Origin: Acidobacteria bacterium OLB17
Lineage (GTDB): Bacteria; Acidobacteriota; Blastocatellia; Pyrinomonadales; Pyrinomonadaceae
Assembly (NCBI GenBank): GCA_001567505.1
Contig: LLEU01000030.1
Coordinates: 1 to 64,000 of the forward strand
Direction of reading: 5' to 3'
Length of the DNA: 64,000 bases
Of the stretch, positions 1 through 9,650 are shown one piece after another (the stretch's first letter is position 1; every line of letters begins with the position of its first letter). The notes below the pieces were generated by a model, which worked only from the letters and a program-made list of their open reading frames with translations, was not told the DNA's origin and searched no databases. The position numbers were made by a program, and so were the translations under genes.

Positions 1-1103
1 GTGCCTGTTGCGGGCCGTGATCGCTCCCTGGGGTGCCAAGTGCCGGGTCGTTCGGTCCCGGAGCAAGAGGAGCAGGCGAGCTGGCGATCTGTGCCCAGGA
101 AGCCGGAAGCCCGTAAATGTCGTAAGTTGCCGACAGGGTTCCGTCATCGTCCGTGATGTTCTTGTGCCAAAGGACGGTGCCGCTCTGGCCGTCAACGATC
201 ACGTAGTATGCGTTGACAGGCTGCCAGATCAGGACGCGCCATGCAGGCACGGCAATGCCGGGTTCGGTCGGGAAGTACATTTTCTCGGCGGTGGTTGCCC
301 AATCGCCATTTCCGAACACGACCTTATTTGCGTTGGATGCTGAATCGTTGCGGACCTTCTCGTCCGGACGAAGCTCGTGGCGGATGTGTTGTGCTGCCAC
401 GTGAACCGCAGCTGCCGGATCGCCGAATTCGGTCGAGACCGAACCGTAGTCGATGCCCGGAGCAAGGTTGTTGATCACGCGAATGATGCTGCCGTCCTTT
501 CGAAAGCCGGCTTTGATCTCTCCGCGGAAAACGGGGACTCCGTTGATCTCCTGATTGAGTTCAACAAAGGAAAGGTCACCGTTCGGATTGGTGTAATCTG
601 CAGCCGTGACGAGGGAATCGACCTGTCCGGCGTCCACACCGATAAGATCCTGGTGGCCTTTGATGAAATTGCGAAGGATATCCGAGCGCTTTTCGGATGA
701 AGGTCCCGTAAGCCACGTGATGTTCTTTGAATAGACATCGGGCGAGATGACCTCGGGCGTGCGAATATCCTGATTGTATTCGACCTTTACGGTCGGCATC
801 TGCTGACGGAGCGATTCCTCACCCCGTTTGAAGCCGTTTCGAATGTCGTTGACCGTGAATTCGCTCTTACCCGTACGGTTACGGATGGCGGCGAGTTCGG
901 CCTGTCCTTCCTTGGACTCACGGATATCCCACATCTTGGGGATACCTTCGTCAAGGCTTGATGTCCGCTGCAGCAGGCCTGCTTTTGCACTTGCCTTTGA
1001 GCGGTAATAATTCGGCAGGACGATCAAAGCCGCCACGATGCCGAGAACCAGAAGGCCTAGCCATACTCCGCTATGCCAACTTCTTAAAAAAACGTCTCTG
1101 CAT
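1..1103 (-). CDS. M36 (fungalysin-type) metalloprotease, N-terminal part, cut by the window edge, frameshift at start
   Basis: An open frame runs leftward off the window edge and encodes about 350 residues: a short cytoplasmic tail, one membrane segment (WLGLLVLGIVAALIVL), then an FTP/PepSY-type inhibitory propeptide. It matches the propeptide of the adjacent gene ending at 1437 almost motif for motif: LSFVELNQEINGVPVFRG, VRVINNLAPG-like and EKMYFPTEPG stretches occur in both. The catalytic domain would lie left of the window. The only start with a good ribosome site (AGGAGG complement at 1114-1119) is the ATG at 1101-1103, but it reads MQRRFFKKLA and stops. The long frame is reached if the seven-T run (A-run at 1086-1092) had six T. 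Family assignment follows from the neighbour; the frameshift may be an error or a slippage site. Confidence 0.8.
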
Positions 1104-1370
1104 TTGTTGAAGCCCTCCTAAAGCTTTCGTTTACGTTTTTATCTAAATTTTTAGACCGTCCATCAATCCAGTCTTGCCCGATGCACGCATGGATTGCCAA
1201 TAAATTAGGCCCCAGTCGTTCAAAAAGCCTACTGCGTTTGTCCCAAGGGACGGTACCAATGAGCTGTGACGCCCTTAAATTAGGCATCTCGTTCCGGTTT
1301 TTGGGCGCGAGCCAAAAAGTAATACGTCAGTAACCTGACCAGATTGTAGGAACAATTAGCAGGATTTTTA
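1104..1370. other. Intergenic region between the two M36 genes
   Basis: About 270 bases with no convincing coding frame. The part next to 1103 carries the strong Shine-Dalgarno complement (1114-1119) of the left gene, so its promoter should lie here, read leftward. I see no clear -35/-10 pair and no repeat. A 67-codon open frame here lacks a ribosome site and ends inside the left gene's start region, so I do not call it. Confidence 0.5.
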
Positions 1371-1414
1371 ACACAAAAAGGGCCGAAGGTCAATAAAGAC
1401 ATCGACCTCCGGCC
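1371..1414 (-). terminator. Rho-independent terminator of the M36 protease gene
   Basis: On the minus strand GGCCGGAGGTC pairs with GACCTTCGGCC (one mismatch) around a 12-base loop, followed by CTTTTTGTGTT. It lies 22 bases past the stop codon of the gene ending at 1437. Confidence 0.75.
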
Positions 1415-1436
1415 AATAAATTAATGAGGGCCCGGC

Positions 1437-4400
1437 CTACGGCTGGTACTTGCTCGGTATGGGAGTATCCGTGGGGAGGCCGAACGAAACGACCTGGAAG
1501 CCCGCCGCTGACCGATTCAGATACCAAAGCCCGCCGCGGTAGACAGCCTGGTCGAACTTTCCATCACCGTCGTAATCGCCCGGGACCGGAACGTCACCTG
1601 TCAAACCGAACTGGACGACGGAATACTGCCCGTCACTGCTCCTTAGGGCGTACCAGGTGCCGTTCGACGGACGCCAGACGGCAACATCCGTCTTACCGTC
1701 GCCATCGAAGTCTCCCGGCATGGGCCGATCGGTCGAAAGTCCAAATCCGACCGCGCTGAACGATCCATTGGACGAGTTCAGCCAATACCAAACCCCATTC
1801 GATGGACGGAACACGCTCACATCGGCCTTCCCGTCGCCGTCCCAGTCGCCTGATAGAGGCAGGTCGCCGTTGAGGCCGAAGCTAACCACGTTGAAGGCAC
1901 CATCCGAGCTGTTCAGCCAGTACCAGCGGCTTTCGCTTCCGCGATAAACGGCAACATCCGTCTTGCCGTCACCATCGAAATCCCCGGCCCTGGGTACATC
2001 GCCATTCAGACCGAAACTGCGTATGTCGAATTGGCTGTCGCTGCTGCGGAAGATGTACCAAATGCCGGTCGCGGGCCGCCATACGGCCACGTCCGCCTTG
2101 CCGTCGCCATCGAAGTCGCCCGGCGTCGGGATGTCGCCCTGCGAACCGAAATGCATTGCCGTAAAGCCGGCCGTCGAACGATCTAGGTACCAATCGCCTG
2201 CAGAGTCACGAAATACCGAGACATCCGTCTTTCCGTCGCCGTCGAAGTCGGCAGGCGCTTTTGAATTATTCTCAACGGGCGTACAGACAGCGGTTCCAGA
2301 AACCGCAACGCTGTCAATGTACCAGCCGTCAACTGCGGCATTGTCATCGGCACCGAAACGCCATTTGAACTGAACCGATTGTCCCGCGGCGACGGCCGGA
2401 AGCCGAACCGTGGTCGTAATATACCCACCCGAATTGCCGCTCCAGCCCGGACGATTCACGATCGGATTGTTCGTGCCGCCCTGAAGCGTGCCGTTATATC
2501 CGTTCTGAACGAAGACACCGCCCGCCGTTATGATGTCGGAAAATGCTCCGCCACCGATGCTGATCTCAAGAACGCCGCCGTCCCAGCCCGCTTCCGTATT
2601 GAACTTATGACGGAATGAGACGGTCGAGTTCGCCGTTGTGATCGGGATCGAGGGCGATGTCAGATCCGTTCCGCCGCCGCCGCCCTGCGGGTCGATCGCG
2701 AACGCGGCGTTAGGTGCAGAATCGGGCGTAGTTGTCGTAGTTACGAAAGGCTGCCCGCTCTGAATGCTAGCGACCGTCCATCCCGCAGGGAAATTCGGGG
2801 CCGTAACGCCGTCGAAATTCTCCGTATAGGTCACGGAAGGCTGGCCCACGGCGATCTCTTTTGTTAACGACGAGTTGCCGAAGCTGCTTGTGATATTGAA
2901 CGTGAGCGTGACCACAGAACCGCAAGGCGTGTTCGCCGGCACGGTGTACGAGATCACGCGGCTGACCATACCGCCGCTCGGGATCGTGCCGTAGCTTGTC
3001 GCCGGGCCGCCGTTGATCGAAAGGGACGTGCCGGTCGCGTCAACGCCTCCAAAGTTCGTGAGCGGAATGGTGAATGCCAGTTCTTCGCCCGGATCAGGGA
3101 AGCCGGTGCCATTGCCCGGGGCGTCCGAGATGGTCATTGTCGGAGTTTGAACGACATTAGGCACGTCGAACGCTTCTGTGACGCGGGTCGTCCCGCCTCC
3201 GGTACCGACGTTCTGGATCGACGCACTGTAGCCGATGCCGCGCGTCGCAAAACCCGCCCAAATATCGACGGCATCGACGCCTGCTTCAGGAGCGAGTGCG
3301 CTTCCTTGTGCTGCGGCAATGATCGCATCGCGTTCCGAAAGGAACGTCGGGCCGAGCGGAGCGAGCTTCATCCCGTCGGTCACGAGCTGAAGCGTCTTTC
3401 GGTTTCCGACCGCCCAGCCGAGACGCTGGACAAATCTTGCACGAACTTCCCAAAGGGCAGAACTCCAGATCTCGCCAAGATTGTGAACCTGATCGGCCGT
3501 GGATGATCCGAACGGCCCACGTGGGAAGGCTCCGTCCGAGACGTTCAACTGCGTTTGATCGGCATCAGCGAACGTGAGCGGATTGTGGGGCTTGCCGTTC
3601 GAACCAGTAAAGCTCCTGACTGCCTTCGGAAAGCGTCGGATGCCGTAATAATAGTTGTTCACAAAGCCCGACGAGAGATACGTGTCGTAAGATCCGGTCG
3701 TGTAGATCCCGTTGATCGGGTCGGTCGGTTCGCTCAGGAGGCTGTGCCCGTAGAAATCACCCCAACCTTCGCCCATTCCACGCGACATATTCAGCGAAAG
3801 TCCGCTCCCGTTGCCGTGGAGACGATTCGAGAGGCCGTGCGAGAATTCGTGGATCACGACGTCAGCGTCAAAGTTGCCGTCGAGGTCGGGATTCGGGCCG
3901 CTCCAAAGATACATCTGCATACGGCCGCGTCCGCCGTCCGCGGGCGTTGAGAAATTCGCGTTGTTCGTCCCCGACGTATCCTGGCCCTCGCCGCGAACAC
4001 GGTCGCCGCCGACGCCGCCGCGTCCGAAATTATCCTGCTGGAAGTTGCGGGCCTGCTCGGTGAAACCAAGCCGGTAAAGTTCGTCGTGATACCAGTTGGT
4101 GATGTAGAAGAGCTGCGTAATGCTGCCTTGCTGGTATGCGCTTCCCGGATATGTCTGCTGGGCGGGAACCGGCTGATCGCCCGTGTTGGTGTTCGGGTTG
4201 TACGGGTTAAATACGTAAGAGAAGTTGCGTGAAGCGCTCGATGCCTCGCTGTTCGGATCGACGCCGTCGGCGCCGTCGCGGTCAAGGCCCGCCTGTATCG
4301 CGTTGCCGTCCGTAACGGTGACGCCGTCCGTGATCCATCCGTTGTTATTGAATTGATACGGAGCTTCGTTTCCGATACGGGTGATCGACGAGCGGGAGAT

Positions 4401-5477
4401 CGCGGCGCCCTGTGCGCCGTTAGGCGTAAGCGGGCCCGGGGTCATCGGGAACGGGTTGTCGGCGACATTGATCATCGCGTTCGGGTTCGTATAAACGCTG
4501 TAGGTCGCACTTTGCGTCTGGTCCTCGGTGATGTTCTTTCGCCAAAGCATCGTGCCCGTGTGGGCGTCAACGATGATATAGAACGCGTTCACAGGCTGCC
4601 AGATAAGCACTCGCCACGCCGGAACGGCAACGCCCGGTTCCGTCGGGAAATACATCTTTTCGGCCGTGGTCGCCGAATCGCCTTTGCCGAACGTCATTTT
4701 CAGGGCGTCCGAATTGGCTGCATCCTCGACAAGATCCAATGTCGCGGGATCGACGTTTATATGCCGTGCACCGGCCTTCACGGCCTCAAGCGCGTGGCCG
4801 AAATCATTGGAGATCGCGGAGCCGTCCAAACCCGGGGCAAGGTTGTTTATTACACGGATCATCTCGCCCTGCTTTGTAAACCCGGCCTTGACTTCGCCGC
4901 GGAAAACGGGAACACCGTTGATCTCCTGGTCAAGTTCGACGAAGGACAAATTCCCGTCCGGATTCGTGTAATCGGCGGCAATTTTCAGCGAGTCGATCTC
5001 GGCGGGTGAAACACCCACGAGCGACGAGTTCTCTTTAAGAAAATCGATCAGTATCGGCGCATGTTTGCCGTCACGAACCGCGCTTGGGGCCGTCAGGAAA
5101 TGGCGGCCGCGCGAAACGTCGGGGCCGATGACCTCAGGGATCTTGATGTCGCTGTTATATTCGATCTTCAGCGTCGGCACACGCTCGCGAAGCGCGGCCT
5201 CGCCGCTCGCAAACGAATTCCTTTCCGCCTTCACGTTCACTGCGGACAGGCCCGCGGCCGATCGATATGCCTCGACCTTTGATGCCGCTTCCTTATCCGT
5301 TCGAATGTCGTAATTTGGAAGCAAAGCATCCTCGGAAACGGTCTGAACAAAAAGTCCTTTTGCAGCTTTTGTCGCAAAATGCGGATACAAAAGCACGGCG
5401 GCGACAAGGATCACCGCTGCAATAGAAGCGAACACGAAGCGCAGCTTGTTCTTAGATCGAACGAAAGCGAAATGCAT
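1437..5477 (-). CDS. Secreted M36 (fungalysin-type) metalloprotease with C-terminal FG-GAP/VCBS repeats
   Basis: 1346 residues. An N-terminal membrane/signal segment (residues 13-31) is followed by FTP and PepSY-like propeptide regions (about 90-310) and the M36 catalytic domain (about 325-740). The zinc site is HEFSH at 543-547, with the third ligand expected in the downstream GMGEGWGDF motif. Then come a beta-sandwich region starting around PGNGTGFPDPGEE, a second sandwich (about 880-1065), and six 45-residue repeats each opening with DxDGDGKxD (1077-1346), typical of calcium-binding FG-GAP/VCBS modules. Known M36 enzymes are secreted, self-activated zinc endoproteases, so extracellular protein digestion is inferred. 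The start has a ribosome site (AGGAGA, complement at 5488-5493). It is a tandem paralogue of the gene at 1-1103. Confidence 0.93.
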   Translation of the reverse strand: MHFAFVRSKNKLRFVFASIAAVILVAAVLLYPHFATKAAKGLFVQTVSEDALLPNYDIRTDKEAASKVEAYRSAAGLSAVNVKAERNSFASGEAALRERVPTLKIEYNSDIKIPEVIGPDVSRGRHFLTAPSAVRDGKHAPILIDFLKENSSLVGVSPAEIDSLKIAADYTNPDGNLSFVELDQEINGVPVFRGEVKAGFTKQGEMIRVINNLAPGLDGSAISNDFGHALEAVKAGARHINVDPATLDLVEDAANSDALKMTFGKGDSATTAEKMYFPTEPGVAVPAWRVLIWQPVNAFYIIVDAHTGTMLWRKNITEDQTQSATYSVYTNPNAMINVADNPFPMTPGPLTPNGAQGAAISRSSITRIGNEAPYQFNNNGWITDGVTVTDGNAIQAGLDRDGADGVDPNSEASSASRNFSYVFNPYNPNTNTGDQPVPAQQTYPGSAYQQGSITQLFYITNWYHDELYRLGFTEQARNFQQDNFGRGGVGGDRVRGEGQDTSGTNNANFSTPADGGRGRMQMYLWSGPNPDLDGNFDADVVIHEFSHGLSNRLHGNGSGLSLNMSRGMGEGWGDFYGHSLLSEPTDPINGIYTTGSYDTYLSSGFVNNYYYGIRRFPKAVRSFTGSNGKPHNPLTFADADQTQLNVSDGAFPRGPFGSSTADQVHNLGEIWSSALWEVRARFVQRLGWAVGNRKTLQLVTDGMKLAPLGPTFLSERDAIIAAAQGSALAPEAGVDAVDIWAGFATRGIGYSASIQNVGTGGGTTRVTEAFDVPNVVQTPTMTISDAPGNGTGFPDPGEELAFTIPLTNFGGVDATGTSLSINGGPATSYGTIPSGGMVSRVISYTVPANTPCGSVVTLTFNITSSFGNSSLTKEIAVGQPSVTYTENFDGVTAPNFPAGWTVASIQSGQPFVTTTTTPDSAPNAAFAIDPQGGGGGTDLTSPSIPITTANSTVSFRHKFNTEAGWDGGVLEISIGGGAFSDIITAGGVFVQNGYNGTLQGGTNNPIVNRPGWSGNSGGYITTTVRLPAVAAGQSVQFKWRFGADDNAAVDGWYIDSVAVSGTAVCTPVENNSKAPADFDGDGKTDVSVFRDSAGDWYLDRSTAGFTAMHFGSQGDIPTPGDFDGDGKADVAVWRPATGIWYIFRSSDSQFDIRSFGLNGDVPRAGDFDGDGKTDVAVYRGSESRWYWLNSSDGAFNVVSFGLNGDLPLSGDWDGDGKADVSVFRPSNGVWYWLNSSNGSFSAVGFGLSTDRPMPGDFDGDGKTDVAVWRPSNGTWYALRSSDGQYSVVQFGLTGDVPVPGDYDGDGKFDQAVYRGGLWYLNRSAAGFQVVSFGLPTDTPIPSKYQP
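1440..2249 (-). repeat. Six tandem 135-bp coding repeats (FG-GAP/VCBS modules)
   Basis: Codes for residues 1077-1346 of the M36 protease: six units of 44-46 residues, each starting DFDGDGKTD or a close variant (DWDGDGKAD, DYDGDGKFD) and carrying a W-Y core and an FGLxGDxPxxG end. Unit 1 is 44 residues and the next four are 45. The regular period suggests internal duplication. Confidence 0.9.
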
Positions 5478-5693
5478 CTTGATTGATTCTCCTGTAAATA
5501 TTCACGTTGGCGTGATGGTTTGATCGTTAATGCGCCGTTCGCGTATAGCAACACGACGGTTCGCAAGTTAAAATAAGAGTTTGTCCGGGATGTGCGAAAT
5601 TACCGATTCTGCCGCTTCGCGAGCGAACACGCGGTATCTTCGCGGAAACTCGAATTCTAACAAAATCCCGATAGCAGTCAACATACCGTAACG

Positions 5694-7658
5694 ATGGCCA
5701 AAGGCGCGAGCAAAAATGGGAGTGAAAAGGTGTTCGGGCCCGACGGGATCGTGTCAAAATTTCACGATGCCTACGAATATCGCCCCGGCCAGGTCGAGAT
5801 GGCTGAAAAGATCGCCGAAGCCTTCGAGAAGAAGCAGCATCTGATCGTTGAGGCCGGCACCGGAACGGGAAAGACGCTCGCTTACTTGATCCCGGCGATC
5901 GCCGCCGCGGTACAGGGCAAATGCCGCATCATCATCTCGACGGGAACGAAAAACCTGCAGGAACAGTTGATGGAAAAAGATGTTCCGTTCCTGCAAAAGG
6001 CACTTCCCACCAAATTCAAGGCCGCGTATATGAAAGGCCGTGCGAATTACGCCTGCCTTTACCGCATCGCGAATTCCGGGCATCAGCCGATCCTCGACGG
6101 GATCGATGACGTCGATCATTTCAGGATCGTGCGGGCATGGGTCGAAGAGACAAAGACGGGCGATCGCGCGGAACTCACCTCGCTTCCCGAGAATCTAGCG
6201 TTTTGGAACCGTATCAACGCCCGTTCGGATACCTGTCTCGGCCAGAAATGCCCCGAATTCGAGCCGTGCTTCATTACGCGTATGCGCGTGAACGCTGAGT
6301 ACGCCGACGTGATCGTCGTGAACCACCATCTTTTCTTTGCCGACCTGAACGTGCGCGATAACCAATTCGGCAAGGTCCTGCCCGACTATTCGGCGGTAAT
6401 ATTCGACGAAGCCCATCTGCTTGAGGACATTGCCGCGGATTATTTCGGCGTGCAGGCGTCGAATTACCAGATCGAAGAACTTGCACGCGACGCCGAGGCA
6501 CTGCCCGTCTCAAATGCCGTTTCCGCGGTCTCGATCACGAAGGCCGTCGGGAAGGTGCTTTCGGTTGCCGAGGCGTTCTGGCAGCGGTTGATGCCCGAAA
6601 GGCAGGCCGAAGGCCGATATCAGCTCACGCCCGGCATTGCGGCCGAACGCGGCGACGGAATGTCCTTCGGTGACGCTAATGCGGCCCTTGCTGAGGCTCT
6701 TGGCCGCCTGGAAGCCCTCGTTGACGCATTTTCGGGTGAGATGGTGGAGGCGGAGTCTATCGTCCGGAGATTGAAGCAGACACGCGGCGACCTCGCCTTC
6801 ATCACGGCGCAGGAAGATGCGAATTTCGTTTATTGGCTCGAACGCCGGGGCCGCGGGATCTTCCTCCAGGCGTCGCCCGTCGATGTTTCGGCGCTTTTGA
6901 ACGAGAAACTCTTCGAGAAGACGAATACCTGCATCCTGACCTCCGCCACGCTCGCGACAAAAGGCGGATTCAATTTTATCCGCGACCGGCTAGGCCTGCC
7001 ATCCGCGAGGACGATGACGCTCACGGCGCCTTCGTCGTTTGATTACGAGACGCAGTCGATCGTCTATTTGCCGAAGGCGATGCCCGACCCGCGTTCACCG
7101 GACTTTACGCCCGCGGCCGCGCGTGAGATCGCCGACATTCTCCGTATGACTGATGGCAGGGCATTCGTCCTGTGCACGTCGAACGCGTCGATGAACGCGC
7201 TTTACCAACTCGTAAGTTCCCGCATCGGCTACGAATGTTTCGTTCAGGGCACGATGTCGAAGGCCGGCCTGCTTGAACGCTTCCGAACGACGCCGAACTC
7301 CGTGCTTTTTGCGACCCAAAGTTTTTGGCAGGGCGTAGATGTCCGCGGCGAACAGCTTTCGTGCGTCATCATCGATAAACTCCCTTTTGCCGTGCCGACC
7401 GATCCGCTCGTTGCTGCCCGTGCGCGTTTCATTGAAGAGCGCGGCGGCAGCTCGTTCTTTGAATACAGCGTTCCGCAGGCAATAATTACGCTAAAACAGG
7501 GAATCGGCCGCCTGATCCGCAGCCGTTCGGATCGCGGCGTCATCGCGGTCCTTGATCCGCGTCTTCGAACGAAGAATTATGGCCGCGACTTTCTCGCCTC
7601 GCTCCCGCGGATGCGGATCACGAGCGAGCTGGACGACATTCGCGAGATACTCGACTAG
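5694..7658 (+). CDS. dinG: DinG/YoaA-type ATP-dependent DNA helicase (XPD-like, iron-sulfur)
   Basis: 654 residues of a superfamily 2 helicase. Walker A is AGTGTGKT (54-61) and the DEAH box is at 238-241 (IFDEAHLLED). Four cysteines, C121, C181, C186 and C192, are spaced as in the XPD/DinG iron-sulfur domain. The second helicase half has ILTSATLA and the arginine-rich motif QGIGRLIRSRSDRG. Family members unwind 5'-to-3' and help remove R-loops or D-loops in repair. The gene is divergent from the M36 protease, with 216 bases between the starts; queD follows 23 bases later, probably co-transcribed. The ribosome site is weak. The absence of an N-terminal exonuclease domain argues for DinG/YoaA rather than the long Bacillus form. 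Confidence 0.93.
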   Translation: MAKGASKNGSEKVFGPDGIVSKFHDAYEYRPGQVEMAEKIAEAFEKKQHLIVEAGTGTGKTLAYLIPAIAAAVQGKCRIIISTGTKNLQEQLMEKDVPFLQKALPTKFKAAYMKGRANYACLYRIANSGHQPILDGIDDVDHFRIVRAWVEETKTGDRAELTSLPENLAFWNRINARSDTCLGQKCPEFEPCFITRMRVNAEYADVIVVNHHLFFADLNVRDNQFGKVLPDYSAVIFDEAHLLEDIAADYFGVQASNYQIEELARDAEALPVSNAVSAVSITKAVGKVLSVAEAFWQRLMPERQAEGRYQLTPGIAAERGDGMSFGDANAALAEALGRLEALVDAFSGEMVEAESIVRRLKQTRGDLAFITAQEDANFVYWLERRGRGIFLQASPVDVSALLNEKLFEKTNTCILTSATLATKGGFNFIRDRLGLPSARTMTLTAPSSFDYETQSIVYLPKAMPDPRSPDFTPAAAREIADILRMTDGRAFVLCTSNASMNALYQLVSSRIGYECFVQGTMSKAGLLERFRTTPNSVLFATQSFWQGVDVRGEQLSCVIIDKLPFAVPTDPLVAARARFIEERGGSSFFEYSVPQAIITLKQGIGRLIRSRSDRGVIAVLDPRLRTKNYGRDFLASLPRMRITSELDDIREILD

Positions 7659-7681
7659 AGCGGTATAATCACTAGTTTCTT

Positions 7682-8065
7682 ATGCCAGGCTTTTACGAAG
7701 TGATGATCGAGCGTAACTTTTCATCTGCTCACCAACTGCGCGGATACAAAGGAAAATGCGAGAATCTGCACGGCCATAACTACAAGGTCGAGATCTTTGC
7801 GCGCGGCTCGGAGCTTAACAATATTGGCCTTCTGATAGATTTTGGCGACCTCAAAGAAGCGGCCGATGAGATCGTGAGATACCTCGACCACCGAAATATC
7901 AACGAACTTCCGCCTTTCGACGAGGAACTAAATCCATCCGCCGAGAATCTCGCAAGATTCTTTGTCGATTACCTGAATTCGCGTATCTCGGACGATCGCG
8001 TCGAGGTCTATAAGGTCCGCTGCTACGAAACCCCGACGAGCGTCGCAACTTACCAGAAGGATTAG
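7682..8065 (+). CDS. queD: 6-carboxy-5,6,7,8-tetrahydropterin synthase (QueD)
   Basis: 127 residues, the normal length for the QueD/PTPS-I family. Zinc ligands are H17 (FSSAH) and H30/H32 (HGHNY), and the catalytic cysteine is C26 in GKCENLHGH. The C-terminal YETPTS motif fits pterin binding. The enzyme turns dihydroneopterin triphosphate into 6-carboxytetrahydropterin, a step to queuosine. It follows the helicase gene by 23 bases; no other queuosine gene is in the window, so the QueD rather than the biopterin role rests on the family motif. Confidence 0.92.
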   Translation: MPGFYEVMIERNFSSAHQLRGYKGKCENLHGHNYKVEIFARGSELNNIGLLIDFGDLKEAADEIVRYLDHRNINELPPFDEELNPSAENLARFFVDYLNSRISDDRVEVYKVRCYETPTSVATYQKD

Positions 8066-8069
8066 AGAG

Positions 8070-8107
8070 TAAAGAAAAGCGGCCGAACCCTTTTCAGGAC
8101 TCGGCCG
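8070..8107 (-). terminator. Terminator downstream of tRNA-Pro (possibly bidirectional)
   Basis: Stem CGGCCGA (8080-8086) with TCGGCCG (8101-8107), 14-base loop. On the minus strand it is followed by CTTTTCTTT, fitting the end of the tRNA-Pro transcript. It also lies just after the queD stop, though its plus-strand tail is not T-rich. Confidence 0.6.
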
Positions 8108-8122
8108 GCTTCTCGTAAAAAA

Positions 8123-8199
8123 TGGTCGGGGCGAGATGATTTGAACATCCGACCTCACGGTCCCGAACCGTGCGCTCTACCAGGCTGAGCCACGCCCCG
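8123..8199 (-). tRNA. tRNA-Pro (anticodon CGG)
   Basis: 77 bases with an encoded CCA end. The acceptor stem CGGGGCG pairs with CGCCCCG; the D arm contains GGCTCAGCCTGGTAGAGC; the anticodon arm is CACGG-TTCGGGA-CCGTG, giving anticodon CGG (reads CCG). The T arm contains the GTTCAAATC core. All arms fold normally. Confidence 0.97.
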
Positions 8200-8247
8200 A
8201 TAAGTCAACGAATAGTTTAGGCGTCAAGCGTGACGCTGTCAAACAAA

Positions 8248-8958
8248 TCAAGCAATATCCTGCGATCCGTCATCGAGGGCCTTCTCGGCCGCTTTCTTGC
8301 CGAAGCGATGCCGCAGATATTCGATCACGGGCGGCAGGAGCGAAAGGGCAACGACCACGATCACGACCTTTTCAATGTGATCCTGCAGTTTTATGCCGAG
8401 AGCGTTCTCGATTATCCCGCCAAAAAAGTAACCCGCGAGAACCATTGTTGAGATCCAGAGTGCTCCGCCCGCGACACTGTATGCGAGGAATTTCGGATAC
8501 TCCATCTTCACCGAGCCGATCACGATGGGAGCGAATGTGCGAACGATCGGGACGAAACGCGCGAGCAGAACGGTCTTCGGCCCGTAACGCTCAAAGAAAT
8601 CGTGTGCCTTTTGCACTCGCGAAGGCTTGAAGACCCAGGAATTCTCGCGGCCGAAAAGGCTTTTGCCCATCACGCGGCCGGTCCAATAGCCCGTGCTATC
8701 ACCGATGACCGATCCGAGGAAGAATGCGAGCATCACGAGCAGTACATTCAGCTTGCCTGCTGCTGCGAACAAACCTGAGACGACAAGCAGCGAATCGCCG
8801 GGCAGGAAAAAGCCGACGGCGAGGCCCGTTTCTGCGAAGATCACGAACCAAAGGCCGAGATACACCCAGTTGCCGAGCAGGGCAAGGAGATAATCGATCA
8901 GATGAGCCGGATTCAAAAACTCGCGGACGGCATTAAAAATGTCGATGATTGTTTCCAT
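8248..8958 (-). CDS. DedA family membrane protein (VTT domain)
   Basis: 236 residues with about five hydrophobic segments. Family signatures are visible: FAETGLAVGFFLPGDSLL near residue 40-60, GDSTGYWTGR, and RFVPIVRTFAPIVIG, which carries the conserved arginines. DedA proteins are inner-membrane transporters implicated in recycling undecaprenyl-phosphate or phospholipids and in envelope homeostasis; the substrate here is unknown. It is the last gene of a run with pcm (3-base gap) and surE, so probably co-transcribed with them. Confidence 0.92.
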   Translation of the reverse strand: METIIDIFNAVREFLNPAHLIDYLLALLGNWVYLGLWFVIFAETGLAVGFFLPGDSLLVVSGLFAAAGKLNVLLVMLAFFLGSVIGDSTGYWTGRVMGKSLFGRENSWVFKPSRVQKAHDFFERYGPKTVLLARFVPIVRTFAPIVIGSVKMEYPKFLAYSVAGGALWISTMVLAGYFFGGIIENALGIKLQDHIEKVVIVVVALSLLPPVIEYLRHRFGKKAAEKALDDGSQDIA

Positions 8959-8961
8959 TTG

Positions 8962-9636
8962 CTATTTCTGCTCTTCCGGCCATCCGTGGTCGCCGATCAG
9001 CGGTACGAACGTACACGGCCCGAATTCCTCGATCTTCACGCCCGTGGGCATTTTCGTCACACGCGTGAGCACTTGGTTCTCACCTTTCTCGCCGACCGGA
9101 ATGACGAGCTTTCCGCCCGTCTTCAACTGCGAAATGAGCGGTTCAGGCACTTTCGGGCCGCCTGCCGCCACAAGTATCGCGTCATATGGCTGATAAGCTT
9201 CCCAACCTTTCGTGCCGTCGCCAGCCTTTAGGGTGATGTTCCTAAAGCCCAACTCCGATAGGCGTGCATTCGCTTCGCGGGCAAGTCCTTCGTGACGCTC
9301 GATCGCAAAGACCTTTCGCGCAAGCGATGCGAGTATCGCGGTCTGATAACCCGTGCCGGCACCGATCTCCAAGACCTTCTCGCTTCCATCGAGCTCGAGG
9401 AGTTCGGTCATTCGGGCGACGATGAACGGCTGCGAGATCGTTTGCCCGCTCGCGATCGGGAGAGCACCGTCGCGATAGGCCTGCGCTTTTAGTGCATCGG
9501 GGACGAAACGATGCCGCGGGACCTTAGCCATTGTTTCGAGCACACGAACGTCCTTGATCCCGAATTCAGCGGAAAGCGCCGCGACCATTTGTTCGCGGCG
9601 GATCGTCATATCGTCACGGGTTGCTCCGGGCGGCAT
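8962..9636 (-). CDS. pcm: Protein-L-isoaspartate O-methyltransferase
   Basis: 224 residues. The class I methyltransferase SAM site is VLEIGAGTGYQTAIL, and the family region RHRFVPDALKAQAYRDGALPIASGQTISQPFIVARM is recognisable near the N-terminus. The enzyme methylates isoaspartyl residues to repair aged proteins. The order surE-pcm with a 14-base gap is a well-known conserved pair. A second ATG nine codons in (MTIRREQM) is an alternative start. Confidence 0.95.
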   Translation of the reverse strand: MPPGATRDDMTIRREQMVAALSAEFGIKDVRVLETMAKVPRHRFVPDALKAQAYRDGALPIASGQTISQPFIVARMTELLELDGSEKVLEIGAGTGYQTAILASLARKVFAIERHEGLAREANARLSELGFRNITLKAGDGTKGWEAYQPYDAILVAAGGPKVPEPLISQLKTGGKLVIPVGEKGENQVLTRVTKMPTGVKIEEFGPCTFVPLIGDHGWPEEQK

Positions 9637-9650
9637 ATCAGGTGTCGGCC

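Noticed and set aside
4353-5009. 218-codon plus-strand open frame within the M36 protease gene
   Set aside because: It is antisense to a gene with clear domains, has no ribosome site and an arginine-rich composition typical of a shadow frame.
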